A stretch of DNA of 5,989 bases, taken from NCBI GenBank assembly GCA_045634345.1, contig JAZRAB010000113.1, positions 1 through 5,989 on the forward strand, given 5' to 3'. A program made the translations under genes and the position numbers. Below, piece after piece: positions 5,790 through 5,989 of this stretch. Every line of letters begins with the position of its first letter. Within the stretch, counting starts at the first letter, position 1. This stretch comes from Flemingiibacterium sp045634345 (GTDB taxonomy: Bacteria > Bacillota > Clostridia > Oscillospirales > CAG-272). A model generated the notes under the pieces. That model saw only the letters and a list, made by a program, of their open reading frames with translations, was not told the origin of the DNA and did not search any database.

Positions 5790-5864
5790 GGCGCCATAGC
5801 CAAGCGGTAAGGCAGAGGTCTGCAAAACTTTTATCGCCGGGTCCGATCCCGGGTGCCGCCTCCA
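5790..5864 (+). tRNA. tRNA-Cys (anticodon GCA), degenerate, possible pseudogene
   Basis: Identity is clear: loop CTGCAAA (GCA), D arm GCC/GGC, discriminator T and templated CCA. Several positions are damaged. Acceptor GGCGCCA against TGCCGCC has a C-C mismatch at the fifth pair (C5794 with C5858), where the usual sequence is GGCGGCA. The anticodon stem GAGGT/ACTTT holds two G-U pairs. The T arm reads CCGGG-TCCGATC-CCGGG, giving a G-G mismatch in the middle and C at position 55 in place of the near-universal T. The alternative fold restores a 5-bp stem only with a six-base loop and one extra base. The gene is 75 bases against 74 for the usual form. It is last in the operon, behind a possible attenuator. 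It may be decaying, or the window may carry sequencing errors. Confidence 0.8.
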
Positions 5865-5904
5865 AAAACAAAAGCACTGCAATAGCAGTGCTTTTGTTTT
5901 TGGA
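5861..5904 (+). terminator. Bidirectional intrinsic terminator of the tRNA operon
   Basis: A perfect 20-bp inverted repeat (5861-5880 with 5885-5904) encloses loop AATA. The upper stem is GCACTGC/GCAGTGC, and the outer part is A-rich on the left and TTTTGTTTTT on the right, so it could stop transcription from either side. The left arm begins with the TCCA of tRNA-Cys, so the hairpin includes that tRNA's own 3' end. The symmetry would suit a convergent gene beyond the window, which cannot be seen. Confidence 0.92.
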
Positions 5905-5906
5905 AC

Positions 5907-5989
5907 GATGTGTTCCGCAAGCGGAACGTGATGTGCACTTAGTGCGTGATGTTTGCTTCGCAAGTGATGTACGCTTCGCGCGTGAGGAT
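5907..5989. repeat. Array of short hairpins spaced by GTGATGT, runs off the window
   Basis: The constant spacer GTGATGT (5928-5934, 5946-5952, 5964-5970; partial GATGT 5907-5911 and variant GTGAGGA 5982-5988) separates different small palindromes: GTTCCGC-AA-GCGGAAC (5912-5927), GCAC-TTA-GTGC (5935-5945), TTGC-TTC-GCAA (5953-5963) and ACGC-TTC-GCGC (5971-5981, lowest pair mismatched). The last three units start exactly 18 bases apart. Stem sequences differ, but each arm matches its own partner. The first unit is 23 bases long, which breaks any reading frame, so it is non-coding. No cas gene or uniform repeat is present, so it is not CRISPR. The right limit is unknown. Confidence 0.75.

Noticed and set aside
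5406..5963. Open frames over the tRNA cluster and terminator on both strands
   Set aside because: They read through structural tRNAs. Such translations are well-known artefacts.
5907..5989. CRISPR array
   Set aside because: Constant parts are only about 7 bases, the variable parts are palindromes of about 11 bases, and no cas gene is visible.

Overview
The window looks like chromosomal DNA of an anaerobic Firmicute, most likely an uncultured or gut-type member of the Clostridia. The evidence is: a YerC-type TrpR-like regulator, a Gram-positive style LplA, an Hsp33 gene in a small operon, four of five tRNAs with templated CCA, a textbook sigma-A promoter, and GC-rich hairpin-laden intergenic DNA. 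No phage, transposase, CRISPR or plasmid function is visible. The taxon is an inference from gene content only.

Layout. Positions 2-1570 hold the 3' part of a 2-oxo acid dehydrogenase E1 gene in which the alpha-type C-terminus and the complete beta-type half are fused in one frame. It ends in a clear intrinsic terminator (1585-1616). A 516-base gap (1571-2086) has no credible gene. Its first half is a GC-rich block of nested inverted repeats, and its second half is a second element with a hairpin, probably a dispersed intergenic repeat. Then come lplA (2087-3130, lipoate-protein ligase) and, after an AT-rich gap, a tight three-gene run: yerC (3234-3524), a class I SAM-dependent methyltransferase (3543-4301) and hslO/Hsp33 (4322-5215), with gaps of 18 and 20 bases.

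The right end is a tRNA operon. A perfect consensus promoter (5346-5374) is followed by a hairpin at the predicted 5' end of the transcript. Then come tRNA-Val(TAC), tRNA-Asp(GTC), tRNA-Phe(GAA), tRNA-Gly(GCC) and tRNA-Cys(GCA), and a 20-bp perfect stem terminator (5861-5904). The last two tRNAs are unusual. tRNA-Gly ends in CGCA instead of the expected TCCA, and its 3' half can refold into a terminator-like hairpin next to seven Ts. tRNA-Cys carries an acceptor mismatch and a disturbed T arm and may be decaying. The window ends inside an array of short hairpins of changing sequence, separated by GTGATGT with an 18-base period.

How the genes fit: E1 is the first enzyme of a lipoate-dependent complex, and LplA attaches lipoate to the E2 partner, so the two neighbours share a pathway although a terminator separates them. 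Hsp33 is a redox-switched chaperone. Why it sits with the YerC regulator and the methyltransferase cannot be told from the sequence. The most novel-looking signals are in the RNA and non-coding DNA: the tRNA-Gly/Cys end of the operon and the hairpin array.
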